DNA of 64,000 nucleotides, taken from the NCBI RefSeq assembly GCF_050410775.1, contig NZ_CP191229.1; one strand, written 5' to 3'. Within the stretch, counting starts at the first letter, position 1. The number at the start of each line of letters is the position of its first letter. This document shows, piece after piece, positions 22,460-31,599 of the stretch. The translations under genes and the position numbers were made by a program. Source of the stretch: Erwinia sp050410775. Lineage in GTDB: Bacteria; Pseudomonadota; Gammaproteobacteria; Enterobacterales; Enterobacteriaceae. The notes beneath the pieces are model-generated. The model made no database searches. It had not been told where the DNA came from and saw only the letters and a list, made by a program, of their open reading frames with translations.

Positions 22460-22819
22460 TCAGCTATCGACTCTTTTGCGGGAACGCAGCTTCAGCCCAA
22501 TCCAGAACACCAGCGCAACCATCAGAATGGTCGGTACAAAATTGGAGCCGATATCAGGATATTCTGCGCGGACAATCGCGCTGTAAAGCAGGATACCCAG
22601 CAGAAAGAACGCGGCGGCAAGTCCGGGCATACCGTCCGGCATGGCGCGGTTCAGATAGCGTTGATGCAGGCACCAGGCGGAAAGACCAAGCGCGATAAGC
22701 GGGAAAACAGAGAACGGCACAAGTGAACTGAATAACGCGGAAAACGATCCGTTAATCGACAGTCCGGTTAAAAATGCCAGTAACAGCGTGCCTCTGTCCC
22801 GGTCGGGGGCTAAACTCAT
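22460..22819 (-). CDS. yijD: Inner membrane protein YijD (DUF1422)
   Basis: A 119-residue membrane protein of unknown function. Four hydrophobic segments are visible at about residues 13-28, 33-50, 67-82 and 92-109. The conserved stretch RAEYPDIGSNFVP lies between the last two. It follows fabR by 11 bases in what is a fabR-yijD operon in E. coli. Confidence 0.9.
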   Translation of the reverse strand: MSLAPDRDRGTLLLAFLTGLSINGSFSALFSSLVPFSVFPLIALGLSAWCLHQRYLNRAMPDGMPGLAAAFFLLGILLYSAIVRAEYPDIGSNFVPTILMVALVFWIGLKLRSRKRVDS

Positions 22820-22830
22820 GTCACTCTCCT

Positions 22831-23481
22831 CTAGTCACGGGAAGTCAGCGTTACCGCCAGCCTCTCCTGTTCACGTCGATACCAGTAATACGCACCTTTC
22901 GAAATCATCCTCAGCTGTAGCACCAGACGTTCTTCAAGCTGGCGACGCTGATTAACGTCAATATCCAGCGCTTCCGCACCGGCGTTGAACACAATAATGA
23001 CCATGGCTTCCGCCTGCGCTTCGGTGAAGCTTCGCGGCATGCGGTTTTCAATTTCCAGATAGTCAGCCAGTTCGGCAATAAAATGCTGGATCTCCCGGGC
23101 CACGGCCGCGCGGAACGCGGCTGACGTCCCCGATCTCTCCCGCAAAAGTAGGCGGAAGGCATTAGGATTATTCCCGATAAATTCCATAAAGGTCGACACA
23201 GAGGTGCGGATAACGCTGCCCCCTTTCGCAATGCGCTGACGCGCCTGGCGCATTAACTGTCGTAGCATCAGGCCGCTCTCATCGACCATTGTCAGCCCCA
23301 GTTCATCAACATCCCGGAAGTGACGATAGAAGGAGGTGGGCGCGATGCCGGCTTCACGGGCAACTTCACGCAGGCTGAGGCTGGCAAAACTCCGCTCGGC
23401 ACTTAGCTGACTGAACGCTGCTTCAATCAGCGTACGCCTTGTCCTCTCTTTTTGCTGCGCTCTGATGCCCATATTCGCCAT
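22831..23481 (-). CDS. fabR: TetR-family repressor of unsaturated fatty acid synthesis
   Basis: Represses fabA and fabB in response to the ratio of unsaturated to saturated acyl-ACP/CoA in E. coli. The 216-residue protein has the TetR helix-turn-helix at about residues 30-60 (LREVAREAGIAPTSFYRHF) and a long helical effector domain. The start MANMGIRAQQKERTR at 23481 is used; an ATG three codons later is possible. It is divergent from sthA and cotranscribed with yijD. Confidence 0.94.
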   Translation of the reverse strand: MANMGIRAQQKERTRRTLIEAAFSQLSAERSFASLSLREVAREAGIAPTSFYRHFRDVDELGLTMVDESGLMLRQLMRQARQRIAKGGSVIRTSVSTFMEFIGNNPNAFRLLLRERSGTSAAFRAAVAREIQHFIAELADYLEIENRMPRSFTEAQAEAMVIIVFNAGAEALDIDVNQRRQLEERLVLQLRMISKGAYYWYRREQERLAVTLTSRD

Positions 23482-23674
23482 GATACTGCCTGCTTGACTG
23501 ACCAGAGCGGCACTATATCAAAAATTTCAGCGTACAGTCGCATCAACTTTGTGAATCCCTGTTAACACCCTCGTTTTGGTAAATGATGGCAAAAACAGCA
23601 GTTACAATTGGGAAGTGGTCAGCGAGATGTTAGAATATCGTTGAAAAATTGTATAAGAAATAGGACGTATCGGT

Positions 23675-25075
23675 ATGCAACAGTCTTATGATTACGACGC
23701 CATCGTAATTGGCTCCGGTCCCGGCGGTGAAGGTGCGGCAATGGGCCTGGTGAAACAGGGCGCGCGAATCGCGGTCATCGAACGCTATCACAGCATCGGC
23801 GGCGGCTGTACACACTGGGGAACCATCCCATCGAAAGCGCTCCGTCACGCCGTCAGCCGTATTATTGAATTTAACCAGAATCCACTCTACAGCGACCATA
23901 CGCGCCTTCTGCGCTCCTCGTTTGCTGACATTCTTAACCACACGGAAAATGTAGTCAGCCAGCAAACCCGTATGCGTCAGGGGTTCTATGAACGTAACCG
24001 CTGCGAGCTGTATCAGGGCGATGCACGCTTTATCGATGCCAATACGCTTGAGGTTGAAAGCCCCGACGGTACGGTTGAGCGTCTGACCGCAGAAAAGTTT
24101 GTTATCGCCTGTGGTTCACGGCCTTATCATCCGGCCGACGTCGATTTTTCGCATCCACGCATTTACGACAGCGACTCCATTCTTAATCTGCATCACGAAC
24201 CAGGCCACGTTATCATCTACGGCGCTGGCGTTATCGGCTGCGAGTATGCCTCCATCTTCCGCGGCCTGAACGTCAAAGTGGATTTGATCAATACCCGCGA
24301 TCACCTGCTGGCATTTCTCGACCAGGAGATTTCAGACTCTTTGTCGTATCACTTCTGGAACAACGGCGTGGTGATTCGCCACAACGAGGAGTTTGAGAAG
24401 ATCGAGGGCGTGAGCGACGGCGTCATCATGCATCTGAAGTCAGGAAAGAAAGTGAAGGCAGACTGCCTGCTGTACGCGAACGGGCGTACCGGGAATACCG
24501 ACTCCCTGTCACTGGAAAATGTCGGACTGGAAGCGGATGGACGTGGTCTGCTGAAAGTTAACAGCATGTATCAGACCGCACAGCCGCATATTTATGCTGT
24601 CGGTGACGTTATTGGTTATCCAAGCCTGGCCTCAGCCGCCTACGATCAGGGACGCATCGCGGCCCAGGCACTGATCAAAGGGGAAGCCACAGCGCATCTG
24701 ATCGAAGATATCCCTACAGGAATTTACACCATTCCGGAAATCAGCTCCGTCGGGAAAACCGAACAGCAGCTGACGGCGCTAAAAGTGCCTTATGAAGTCG
24801 GCCGCGCCCAGTTTAAGCATCTGGCCCGCGCGCAGATTGTCGGTATGAATGTCGGAAGCCTGAAGATCCTCTTTCACCGCGACACCAAAGAGATCCTGGG
24901 GATCCACTGCTTTGGTGAGCGTGCGGCGGAGATTATTCATATCGGGCAGGCCATCATGGAGCAGAAAAACGGCGGTAACACGATTGAATATTTCGTGAAT
25001 ACCACCTTTAACTATCCAACGATGGCCGAAGCTTATCGTGTCGCCGCGCTGAACGGCTTAAACCGACTTTTTTAG
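23675..25075 (+). CDS. sthA: Soluble pyridine nucleotide transhydrogenase
   Basis: FAD flavoprotein that equilibrates NADPH and NAD+, mainly consuming excess NADPH. The 466-residue protein has the FAD-binding GSGPGGEGAAMG (about residues 13-24) and the NAD(P)-binding IYGAGVIGCEYASIF (about 180-194). The redox motif reads GGGCTHWGTIPSKAL: only one of the two cysteines of the dihydrolipoamide dehydrogenase family is present, as is usual for SthA. Its stop overlaps the oxyR stop by 18 bases in convergent orientation. Confidence 0.96.
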   Translation: MQQSYDYDAIVIGSGPGGEGAAMGLVKQGARIAVIERYHSIGGGCTHWGTIPSKALRHAVSRIIEFNQNPLYSDHTRLLRSSFADILNHTENVVSQQTRMRQGFYERNRCELYQGDARFIDANTLEVESPDGTVERLTAEKFVIACGSRPYHPADVDFSHPRIYDSDSILNLHHEPGHVIIYGAGVIGCEYASIFRGLNVKVDLINTRDHLLAFLDQEISDSLSYHFWNNGVVIRHNEEFEKIEGVSDGVIMHLKSGKKVKADCLLYANGRTGNTDSLSLENVGLEADGRGLLKVNSMYQTAQPHIYAVGDVIGYPSLASAAYDQGRIAAQALIKGEATAHLIEDIPTGIYTIPEISSVGKTEQQLTALKVPYEVGRAQFKHLARAQIVGMNVGSLKILFHRDTKEILGIHCFGERAAEIIHIGQAIMEQKNGGNTIEYFVNTTFNYPTMAEAYRVAALNGLNRLF

Positions 25076-25975
25076 CGTGGTGCCCATATAGCCCTGCATA
25101 TGGGTACGGATAGCGTCTGCCAGCTGCTCATAGCGGCTGCGCAGCGGCGATCCCGGGCGATAGACCAGCGCAATGGTGCGCTGCGGCTCAGGCTTATAGC
25201 AGGAGAGATAGCAGACACCATCGCGTACCCGCTCTTTTGGCACGGCAAGCGCCGGCAGCAGCGTAATGCCGCTTCCTGCTGCCACCATGTTGCGCAGCGT
25301 TTCCAGACTGGTGGCGCGGAAATGCGTATCTTCATCCGCACCCGCCTGAAAACAGAAGCCCATCGCCTGATCGCGCAGGCAGTGTCCATCCTCCAGCATA
25401 AGCAGCTTTTCACCGGCCAGATCGGACATCGGCACCCGGTCCCGATCGTGCCATGGGTGATCCTGATAGATAGCCAGTTTCATCGGCTCATCAAACAGCG
25501 GCACTTCGATAAAAGCTTCCGACTCTTTTACCAGCCCCAGAATCGCACAGTCGAGCTTTCCGCTATCCAGCTGGGCGAGCAGCTGCTGCGTCTGCGCTTC
25601 GTGCAGGTACATTTCCAGTTTTGGAAAGGTTTTATGCAGCGAAGGCACAATCTGCGGTAGCAGATAAGGCCCGACGGTGGGGATGAGCCCGATATGTAAC
25701 GGCCCAGACATCGCCTCGCCCTGCTGGCTGGCCATCTCCTTCAGGACTTTCACTTCGCGTAGTACGGTACGGGCCTGGTCCACCAGCAGAAGGCCCGCCT
25801 GGGTAAATAACACTTTACGGCTGGTACGCTCCAGCAGCATCACGCCCAGCTCATCTTCAAGCTTACGGATCTGCCCGCTCAATGTTGGCTGGCTGACATG
25901 GCAGGAATCCGCCGCCCGCCGAAAGTGGCGATGTTCCGCCAGCGCCACAAGATACTCAAGATCACGAATGTTCAT
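25058..25975 (-). CDS. oxyR: Hydrogen peroxide sensor and regulator OxyR
   Basis: LysR-type activator whose reactive cysteines form a disulfide on exposure to peroxide and switch on the antioxidant regulon. The 305-residue protein has C199 in GHCLRDQ and C208 in MGFCFQ, matching E. coli. The start at 25975 (MNIRDLEYLVALAEH) is used; the longer frame to 26026 has no family support. It is divergent from the Prx-Grx gene, where E. coli has the oxyS RNA gene. Confidence 0.96.
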   Translation of the reverse strand: MNIRDLEYLVALAEHRHFRRAADSCHVSQPTLSGQIRKLEDELGVMLLERTSRKVLFTQAGLLLVDQARTVLREVKVLKEMASQQGEAMSGPLHIGLIPTVGPYLLPQIVPSLHKTFPKLEMYLHEAQTQQLLAQLDSGKLDCAILGLVKESEAFIEVPLFDEPMKLAIYQDHPWHDRDRVPMSDLAGEKLLMLEDGHCLRDQAMGFCFQAGADEDTHFRATSLETLRNMVAAGSGITLLPALAVPKERVRDGVCYLSCYKPEPQRTIALVYRPGSPLRSRYEQLADAIRTHMQGYMGTTLKKSV

Positions 25976-26111
25976 CTTATCCTCCGAGCCACGATAGTCC
26001 ATGGCGATAGATAGGATAGCAATCAACGATTATCCCTATCAAGAGCCAAACGCAATAATGTCCGCCTTTCGGGAAACACATCACTTTTTATCTTCAATCA
26101 GGAGCGCTTTT

Positions 26112-26843
26112 ATGTTTGCAAGTCAGGAAGGTAAGTCTGTTCCACAGGTCACTTTTCACACGCGTCAGAGCGACCGGTGGGTCGACGTGACCTCTGATGA
26201 GCTGTTTAAGGATAAAACCGTCATCGTGTTTTCACTGCCGGGCGCCTTTACCCCGACATGCTCATCAAGCCACTTACCGCGCTATAACGAACTGTCCGAC
26301 GTTTTCAAAAAGCATGGCGTGGATAATATTCTCTGCGTGTCGGTGAATGACACCTTCGTCATGAACGCGTGGAAAGCGGATCAGCACGCGGATAATATTA
26401 CTTTTATCCCGGACGGCAACGGTGATTTCACCCGTGGCATGGAGATGCTGGTGGAGAAGGCTGACCTCGGATTCGGCCCGCGCTCATGGCGCTACTCAAT
26501 GCTGGTGCGTAACGGCGTGGTGGAAAAAATGTTTGTTGAACCCAACAAGCCTGGCGACCCCTTTGAAGTCTCCGATGCGGATACCATGCTGCGCTATCTG
26601 GCGCCGGAATTTAAGGTGCAGGAATCAGTTTCCCTGTTTACCAAGCCTGGCTGTTCGTTCTGTACCAAAGCCAAGCAGATGTTGCAGGATCGCGGTATTC
26701 AGTATGAAGAGATTGTTTTAGGACAGGACGCCACAACCGTTAGCCTGCGTGCCGTCACTGGTCGCGCTACCGTGCCTCAGGTCTTTATTGGCGGTCGTCA
26801 TATTGGCGGCAGCGACGATCTGGCCCACTTTTTTGCGGTTTAA
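26112..26843 (+). CDS. Peroxiredoxin-glutaredoxin fusion protein (hybrid Prx5)
   Basis: Glutathione-dependent peroxidase that carries its own electron donor domain. The 243-residue protein has an N-terminal Prx5/AhpE-like domain (about 1-160) with the peroxidatic cysteine in PGAFTPTCSSSHLPRY, and a C-terminal glutaredoxin domain (about 170-243) with CSFC in KPGCSFCTKAK and the cis-proline motif ATVPQVFIGG. Haemophilus PGdx is a characterised member. The start at 26112 has AGGAG 7 bases upstream; the 136-base region shared with oxyR contains several ATAG and CTAT tetrads but no clean OxyR site by eye. Divergence from oxyR suggests peroxide control. Confidence 0.93.
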   Translation: MFASQEGKSVPQVTFHTRQSDRWVDVTSDELFKDKTVIVFSLPGAFTPTCSSSHLPRYNELSDVFKKHGVDNILCVSVNDTFVMNAWKADQHADNITFIPDGNGDFTRGMEMLVEKADLGFGPRSWRYSMLVRNGVVEKMFVEPNKPGDPFEVSDADTMLRYLAPEFKVQESVSLFTKPGCSFCTKAKQMLQDRGIQYEEIVLGQDATTVSLRAVTGRATVPQVFIGGRHIGGSDDLAHFFAV

Positions 26844-26923
26844 CTCAACATGCAGGCCGGGCAACGCCACAATTGCCCGCCCTCTTGTGTGCCAATGATA
26901 AATAATAAAGTCGTAACCTGTTT

Positions 26924-26947
26924 GGCGGCCTGATGGCCGCCTTTTTT
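26924..26947 (+). terminator. Terminator of the Prx-Grx gene
   Basis: A perfect stem GGCGGCC / GGCCGCC with a TGAT loop is followed by six T residues on the plus strand, just before the convergent argH stop. Confidence 0.88.
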
Positions 26948-26949
26948 GA

Positions 26950-28323
26950 TCAGGCCAGACGTTTTTTGGCGTCGGTGAGCGCCAGAGAGATCTGATGGGG
27001 AGAAACGCCGCCTTTGGCATTACGTTTGTCCAGACAGGATTGCAGCGACAGAACAGGATAGACATCTTCCCCGATCGCGCTGCTGAAACTTTGCAGTTCA
27101 TCCAGCTTCATTGTTTCCAGCGCCACGCCTTTACTGATGGCGGCCACTACCACTTCGCCAACAATGTGGTGCGCTTCACGGAACGGAATCCCTTTCGCCA
27201 CAAGATAATCAGCCAGCTCGGTTGCATTGGCATACCCCTGCTCGGCCGCTTCCTGGCAGCGGGAACGTTTTACCTGGATGCCGTCCAGCACCAGCGTCGC
27301 CATATGCAGGCAGTCAGCCCAGGTGTCCAGCGCGTCAAACAACCCTTCTTTATCTTCCTGCATATCTTTATTGTAGGCCAGCGGTAAGCCTTTCAGCGTC
27401 ATGGTCATCGCAGTGAGCGCGCCCTGTACGCGGCCACACTTCCCGCGGATCAGCTCCAGCGCATCGGGATTTTTCTTCTGCGGCATCAGGGACGATCCTG
27501 AGGTGACCTTATCAGACAGCTCAACAAAGCCTGATTCACCGGTATTGAAGAAAATCAGATCTTCGGCGAAGCGAGAAAGGTGAACCATGCCGATAGAGGC
27601 ATCGGAGAGCAGCTCCAGCACATGATCGCGATCGGAAACGGTATCCAGACTGTTACGGGTCGCGGCGGCGAAGCCTAACCAGCCGGCCAGCTGCTCCCGG
27701 TCAATCTCGTAGGCTGTGCCGGCCAGCGCGCCGCAGCCGAGCGGGCTCACATCCAGACGCTTCAGCGTATCCTGCAGACGGCTTTCATCGCGGGCCAGCA
27801 TCTCAACGTAGGCCAGGCACCAGTGCGCGAAGGTCACCGGCTGCGCACGCTGCAAATGCGTGTAACCCGGCATCACCGCATCCTGATTCGCCTCTGCGGT
27901 TGCGACAAGCGCCTGCTGTAGCTGGCGGGTTACCATCAGTAGCTCGTTCACCTGCGCCTTGCACCAGAGTTTGAGATCGGTGGCGACCTGATCGTTACGG
28001 CTGCGTCCGGTATGCAGCTTTTTGCCCAGCGCGCCGACCTTCTCAATCAGGCGACCTTCCACATAGCTGTGAATATCTTCCGCATCGCTTTCCAGAATTT
28101 GCTGCGGGTTAGCCCGCACCTCTTCCAGCAGCACATTCAGCGCGGTTTCGAGCTGCCGCTGCTCCTCTTTCGTCAGAACATTGACCGTCACCAGCGCTTT
28201 GGACCAGGCAACGGAGCCGACAATGTCCTGCTCTGCCAGGCGATAGTCGAAGCGCAGCGAGTCGTTAAATAGTTTGAACCGTTGATCTGCTGCCTGAGTA
28301 AACCGTCCACCCCAAAGTGCCAT
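26950..28323 (-). CDS. argH: Argininosuccinate lyase
   Basis: Last enzyme of arginine synthesis; it splits argininosuccinate into arginine and fumarate. The 457-residue protein (E. coli length) has the superfamily signature GSSLMPQKKNPD near residues 280-291, whose flexible loop carries the catalytic serine. It is the distal gene of the argCBGH operon, 62 bases after argG. Confidence 0.97.
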   Translation of the reverse strand: MALWGGRFTQAADQRFKLFNDSLRFDYRLAEQDIVGSVAWSKALVTVNVLTKEEQRQLETALNVLLEEVRANPQQILESDAEDIHSYVEGRLIEKVGALGKKLHTGRSRNDQVATDLKLWCKAQVNELLMVTRQLQQALVATAEANQDAVMPGYTHLQRAQPVTFAHWCLAYVEMLARDESRLQDTLKRLDVSPLGCGALAGTAYEIDREQLAGWLGFAAATRNSLDTVSDRDHVLELLSDASIGMVHLSRFAEDLIFFNTGESGFVELSDKVTSGSSLMPQKKNPDALELIRGKCGRVQGALTAMTMTLKGLPLAYNKDMQEDKEGLFDALDTWADCLHMATLVLDGIQVKRSRCQEAAEQGYANATELADYLVAKGIPFREAHHIVGEVVVAAISKGVALETMKLDELQSFSSAIGEDVYPVLSLQSCLDKRNAKGGVSPHQISLALTDAKKRLA

Positions 28324-28385
28324 GTCAATGCTCCGTTAAATTCGTCAGGTTTGGTTAAAAGGCGGCCTTACGCCGCCGGATATAT

Positions 28386-29600
28386 TTACTTCTTCTCGTT
28401 CAGCGCACGGATGCGTGAAGAGAGTGAGAACAGACGGATAAAGCCGCCTGCATGGCTGTGGTCATACACTTCATCTTCACCGAAGGTAGCAAACTCTTCT
28501 GAATAGAGGCTGTTTGCCGATTTCTTCTGGATGGCGGTGACCTGGCCTTTATAGAGTTGCAGAACGACTTCGCCATTTACCTCTTCCGCCAGCGACTGAG
28601 CGGCGGCCTGAATAGATTTCCGCAGCGGCGCGAACCAGCGGCCATCGTAAACCACGTAGGACATTTCATGGCCCAACTGCTCACGCCATTTGAAGCTGTC
28701 ACGATCCAGAACCAGCTGCTCAACCGCCCGCAGCGCGTTCACCATGATCGTGCCGCCGGGCGTTTCGTAACAGCCGCGGGATTTAATGCCCACCAGCCGG
28801 TTCTCAACAATATCGATGCGGCCAACGCCGTGTTTTGCGCCCAGCACGTTCAGCTTTTCCAGACACTGGAACGGGGTCAGCGCTTCGCCGTTGACGGCCA
28901 CGACGCACCCTTTCTCTACGGAAACGGTCACCTGCTCAGGCTTATCCGGCGCTTCCAGCGGATCGACGGTCCAGACCCAGCAATCCTTATTAGGTGCGTT
29001 CCACGGGCTTTCCAGCACGCCGCCTTCGGTAGAGATATGCCACGCATTCTCATCACGGCTGTAGATTTTTTCCAGCGACGCGGTGGTCGGGATATTGCGC
29101 TCTTTCAGGTAATCGAGCAGGGCTTCACGGGAGCGCAGATCCCATTCACGCCACGGCGCAACGACCTTCAGCTGAGGAGCCAGCGCGGTATAGGTCGTTT
29201 CAAAACGTACCTGATCGTTGCCTTTGCCGGTCGCGCCGTGGCACAGCGCATCCGCGCCAACTTTCAGCGCCAGTTCCACCTGCGCTTTGGCGATAATTGG
29301 GCGGGCCATTGAGGTTCCCAGCAGATAGGTGCCTTCATACAGGGCGCCGGTTTGCAGCACCGGGTAGACATAGTCGCGGATAAACTCTTCACGCAGGTCA
29401 ACCACGTGGCACTCAGACGCGCCCGACTGGATCGCTTTCTGCTCAACGCCTTCCAGATCGCCACGCTCCTGGCCAATGTCAGCCACAAAAGCAACCACTT
29501 CACAGCCGCCATAGTTCTCTTTCAGCCACGGAATAATGGCGGAAGTATCCAGACCACCGGAGTAAGCCAGTACGATTTTTTTGATGCTTTTATCTTGCAT
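28386..29600 (-). CDS. argG: Argininosuccinate synthase, short form
   Basis: Joins citrulline and aspartate with ATP hydrolysis to AMP and pyrophosphate. The 404-residue protein has the PP-loop AYSGGLDTS near residues 13-21 and GATGKGNDQVRFE near residue 120. It is the roughly 400-residue type common in bacteria and distinct from the 447-residue enzyme of E. coli K-12, whose gene lies outside the arg cluster. Here it is embedded between argB and argH, 20 bases after argB. Confidence 0.95.
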   Translation of the reverse strand: MQDKSIKKIVLAYSGGLDTSAIIPWLKENYGGCEVVAFVADIGQERGDLEGVEQKAIQSGASECHVVDLREEFIRDYVYPVLQTGALYEGTYLLGTSMARPIIAKAQVELALKVGADALCHGATGKGNDQVRFETTYTALAPQLKVVAPWREWDLRSREALLDYLKERNIPTTASLEKIYSRDENAWHISTEGGVLESPWNAPNKDCWVWTVDPLEAPDKPEQVTVSVEKGCVVAVNGEALTPFQCLEKLNVLGAKHGVGRIDIVENRLVGIKSRGCYETPGGTIMVNALRAVEQLVLDRDSFKWREQLGHEMSYVVYDGRWFAPLRKSIQAAAQSLAEEVNGEVVLQLYKGQVTAIQKKSANSLYSEEFATFGEDEVYDHSHAGGFIRLFSLSSRIRALNEKK

Positions 29601-29620
29601 TGTCTTTTCCTTGAATACTG

Positions 29621-30397
29621 TTAAGCGAGGATCCGGGTGCCAATCGACACGCCGTTAAAAAGAGTTGGCAGCTGGTCAGCATGGCGCCAGCTGGCAATAT
29701 CGACCGGACGCCCTAAGGTACGGGCCGCATCCAGCGCCGCGTTCACCTTCACGACCATCCCGTCGGTGATGATGCCCTGCGCGATAAGCTGTTCCGCCTT
29801 CGCGGCGGTCATTTCTTCAATGCGCTGCCCTTTACCGTCCAGAATGCCGCTGACGTCCGACAACAGGATCAGGTCGGCCCCCAGGGTTGAAGCCAGCGCC
29901 GTTGCGGCCTGATCGGCGTTCACATTCATCAGTTTCCCGTCATGGGTAATTCCGATGGAGCTGATAACCGGCAGAAAACCGGCTTCCAGCAGGCTGTTGA
30001 TCAGTTTGGGATTGCCCGGCGTGGCCTGGCCAACGTGACCAAGCTCCTCATCAAACTGGGCGACATTGACGCTGCCGCCGTCACCCAGACAGAGGCCAAC
30101 TGCGGCGATCTGGTGTTTGATCGCCCAGGCCAGCAGGGTTTTATTGGCGGTCCCCGCCAGCGCGCCGGTAATGATGTCGATCTGATCGGCTGGGGTAACG
30201 CGCAGGCCGTTTTTCTTTTGCACCGGCAGATTAAGCTTCTTCATCAGCTCGTCGACCAGGCAGCCGCCGCCGTGCACGATCAGCAGCGGGCGCTGATGCG
30301 TTTCGCGCCAGGCAACCAGCGCGGTAAAAAGTTTCTCCAGCGCTTCTTCGCTGTCCAGCAGTACGCCGCCGAGTTTAATAATTAATGGAGTGGTCAT
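29621..30397 (-). CDS. argB: N-acetylglutamate kinase
   Basis: Phosphorylates N-acetylglutamate in the second step of arginine synthesis. The 258-residue amino acid kinase begins MTTPLIIKLGGVLLDSEEAL, with the phosphate-binding KLGG at residues 8-11 and VHGGG near residue 42. The length matches the arginine-insensitive enterobacterial form. It follows argC by 15 bases. Confidence 0.96.
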   Translation of the reverse strand: MTTPLIIKLGGVLLDSEEALEKLFTALVAWRETHQRPLLIVHGGGCLVDELMKKLNLPVQKKNGLRVTPADQIDIITGALAGTANKTLLAWAIKHQIAAVGLCLGDGGSVNVAQFDEELGHVGQATPGNPKLINSLLEAGFLPVISSIGITHDGKLMNVNADQAATALASTLGADLILLSDVSGILDGKGQRIEEMTAAKAEQLIAQGIITDGMVVKVNAALDAARTLGRPVDIASWRHADQLPTLFNGVSIGTRILA

Positions 30398-30412
30398 TGT
30401 TCGCTCGCTGAT

Positions 30413-31417
30413 TCAGATAAGGGACTGCGTTTCCGGAAAACCGAAACGAATATTCAGGCACTGTACCGCCTGCGACGAGGCGCCCTTCAGCAGGTTATCC
30501 TCTGCCGATACCACAATGACATGCTCGCCCTGCACGGCGAACCCGATATCGCAGAACGGCAGGCCCACCACGCCTTTGATCGACGGCACGCCTTTTTCAT
30601 ACAGGCGCACCAGCGGCTTATCGTGGTAGGCATTGTGGAAGGCTTCAGCCACATCGTCATGGGTGACGTCCGCTTTCAGGCGACAGGTCGTGGTAGCCAG
30701 AATACCGCGCGGGAAGCTGCCCAGATGCGGCGTAAAAATCACCGGAACGCCCAGATGCGCGGTAATTTCCGGATGATGGCGATGACCAAAGATGCCGTAG
30801 GGCTGAAGGCTGACTTCACAGAAGCTGGTCTTGGCCGAGGCTTTACGTCCCGCACCGCTCACGCCGCTGGTCGCATTGATTACCGGCCACTGGGCCCCGT
30901 TCAGCAGATCCGCTTCCAGCAGGGGTTTCAGCGCCAGCTGCGCCGCCGTGGGATAGCACCCCGGCACGGCAACAAGCTGCGCCTCTTTAATGCTCTCGTG
31001 CTGCCACTCGGCCAGGCCATATACGGCTTTATCGAGCCATGCCTGTTGTTGATGCGTGAAGCCGTAGAAGTCGGTATAGAAGCGGGCATCATTGACCCGG
31101 AACGCGCCGGAGAGATCGAAAACAACGCAGCCCGCCGCCAGAAACTGAGGAGCGAGATCGTGACTGACTTCATGGGCGGTCGCCAGAAACACCACGTCCA
31201 CTTTCCTGGCAAACTCCGCCACGCTGTTTAGCGGCTGTAGCGGCATATCCAGGATGCCTTTCAGCCGGGGATGAAGCTCAGAGAGTAATTTTCCTGCGTC
31301 AGGGCTTTGCGCTGAAACCGCTAATGCGGTTATGTTCACCTCTGGGTGACGATTCAGGTAAGTTGCAAGTTCCACGCCAGCATAGCCACTGGCCCCAACT
31401 ATCAGCGTATTCAACAT
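30413..31417 (-). CDS. argC: N-acetyl-gamma-glutamyl-phosphate reductase
   Basis: NADPH-dependent reductase in the third step of arginine synthesis. The 334-residue protein has the dinucleotide-binding VGASGYAGVEL near the N-terminus and the active-site cysteine in VPGCYPTAAQLALKPL (about 154). The start at 31417 (MLNTLIVGASGY) has GGGGTGG upstream and gives the family length. It is the first gene of argCBGH, divergent from argE across the ArgR boxes. Confidence 0.96.
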   Translation of the reverse strand: MLNTLIVGASGYAGVELATYLNRHPEVNITALAVSAQSPDAGKLLSELHPRLKGILDMPLQPLNSVAEFARKVDVVFLATAHEVSHDLAPQFLAAGCVVFDLSGAFRVNDARFYTDFYGFTHQQQAWLDKAVYGLAEWQHESIKEAQLVAVPGCYPTAAQLALKPLLEADLLNGAQWPVINATSGVSGAGRKASAKTSFCEVSLQPYGIFGHRHHPEITAHLGVPVIFTPHLGSFPRGILATTTCRLKADVTHDDVAEAFHNAYHDKPLVRLYEKGVPSIKGVVGLPFCDIGFAVQGEHVIVVSAEDNLLKGASSQAVQCLNIRFGFPETQSLI

Positions 31418-31534
31418 CAGACTGTCCACCCCTGTTCGGTCACAAAATTCCGGGTTGCAGCGGATTAACGCTGTACTCCCTCGCTTTCGGCGCTGGACTT
31501 TGGCTCAATTACCGGTTTCCATCCCTACGCCATT

Positions 31535-31573
31535 AATGTATTTTTATTCACTAATAATGCATGAATATTGATA
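31535..31573. promoter_or_regulatory. Pair of ArgR boxes between argC and argE
   Basis: Two 18-bp ARG boxes, 31535-31552 and 31556-31573, are separated by 3 bases. The first is AATGTATTTTTATTCACT and the second AATGCATGAATATTGATA; both fit the symmetrical TGAAT-N4-ATTCA consensus. A 3-base gap is the standard spacing for ArgR hexamer binding. They would repress both divergent transcripts when arginine is abundant. Confidence 0.9.
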
Positions 31574-31599
31574 CTATCCTAACGCAAGGACTGTCAACA

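Noticed and set aside
25976..26111. OxyR binding site between oxyR and the Prx-Grx gene
   Set aside because: ATAG and CTAT tetrads are frequent here, but I could not place four of them at the required 11-base spacing, so no site is listed.
28361..28380. GC-rich hairpin between argG and argH as a possible REP element
   Set aside because: Only one short stem (GGCG...CGCC); no tandem copies or REP consensus are visible.
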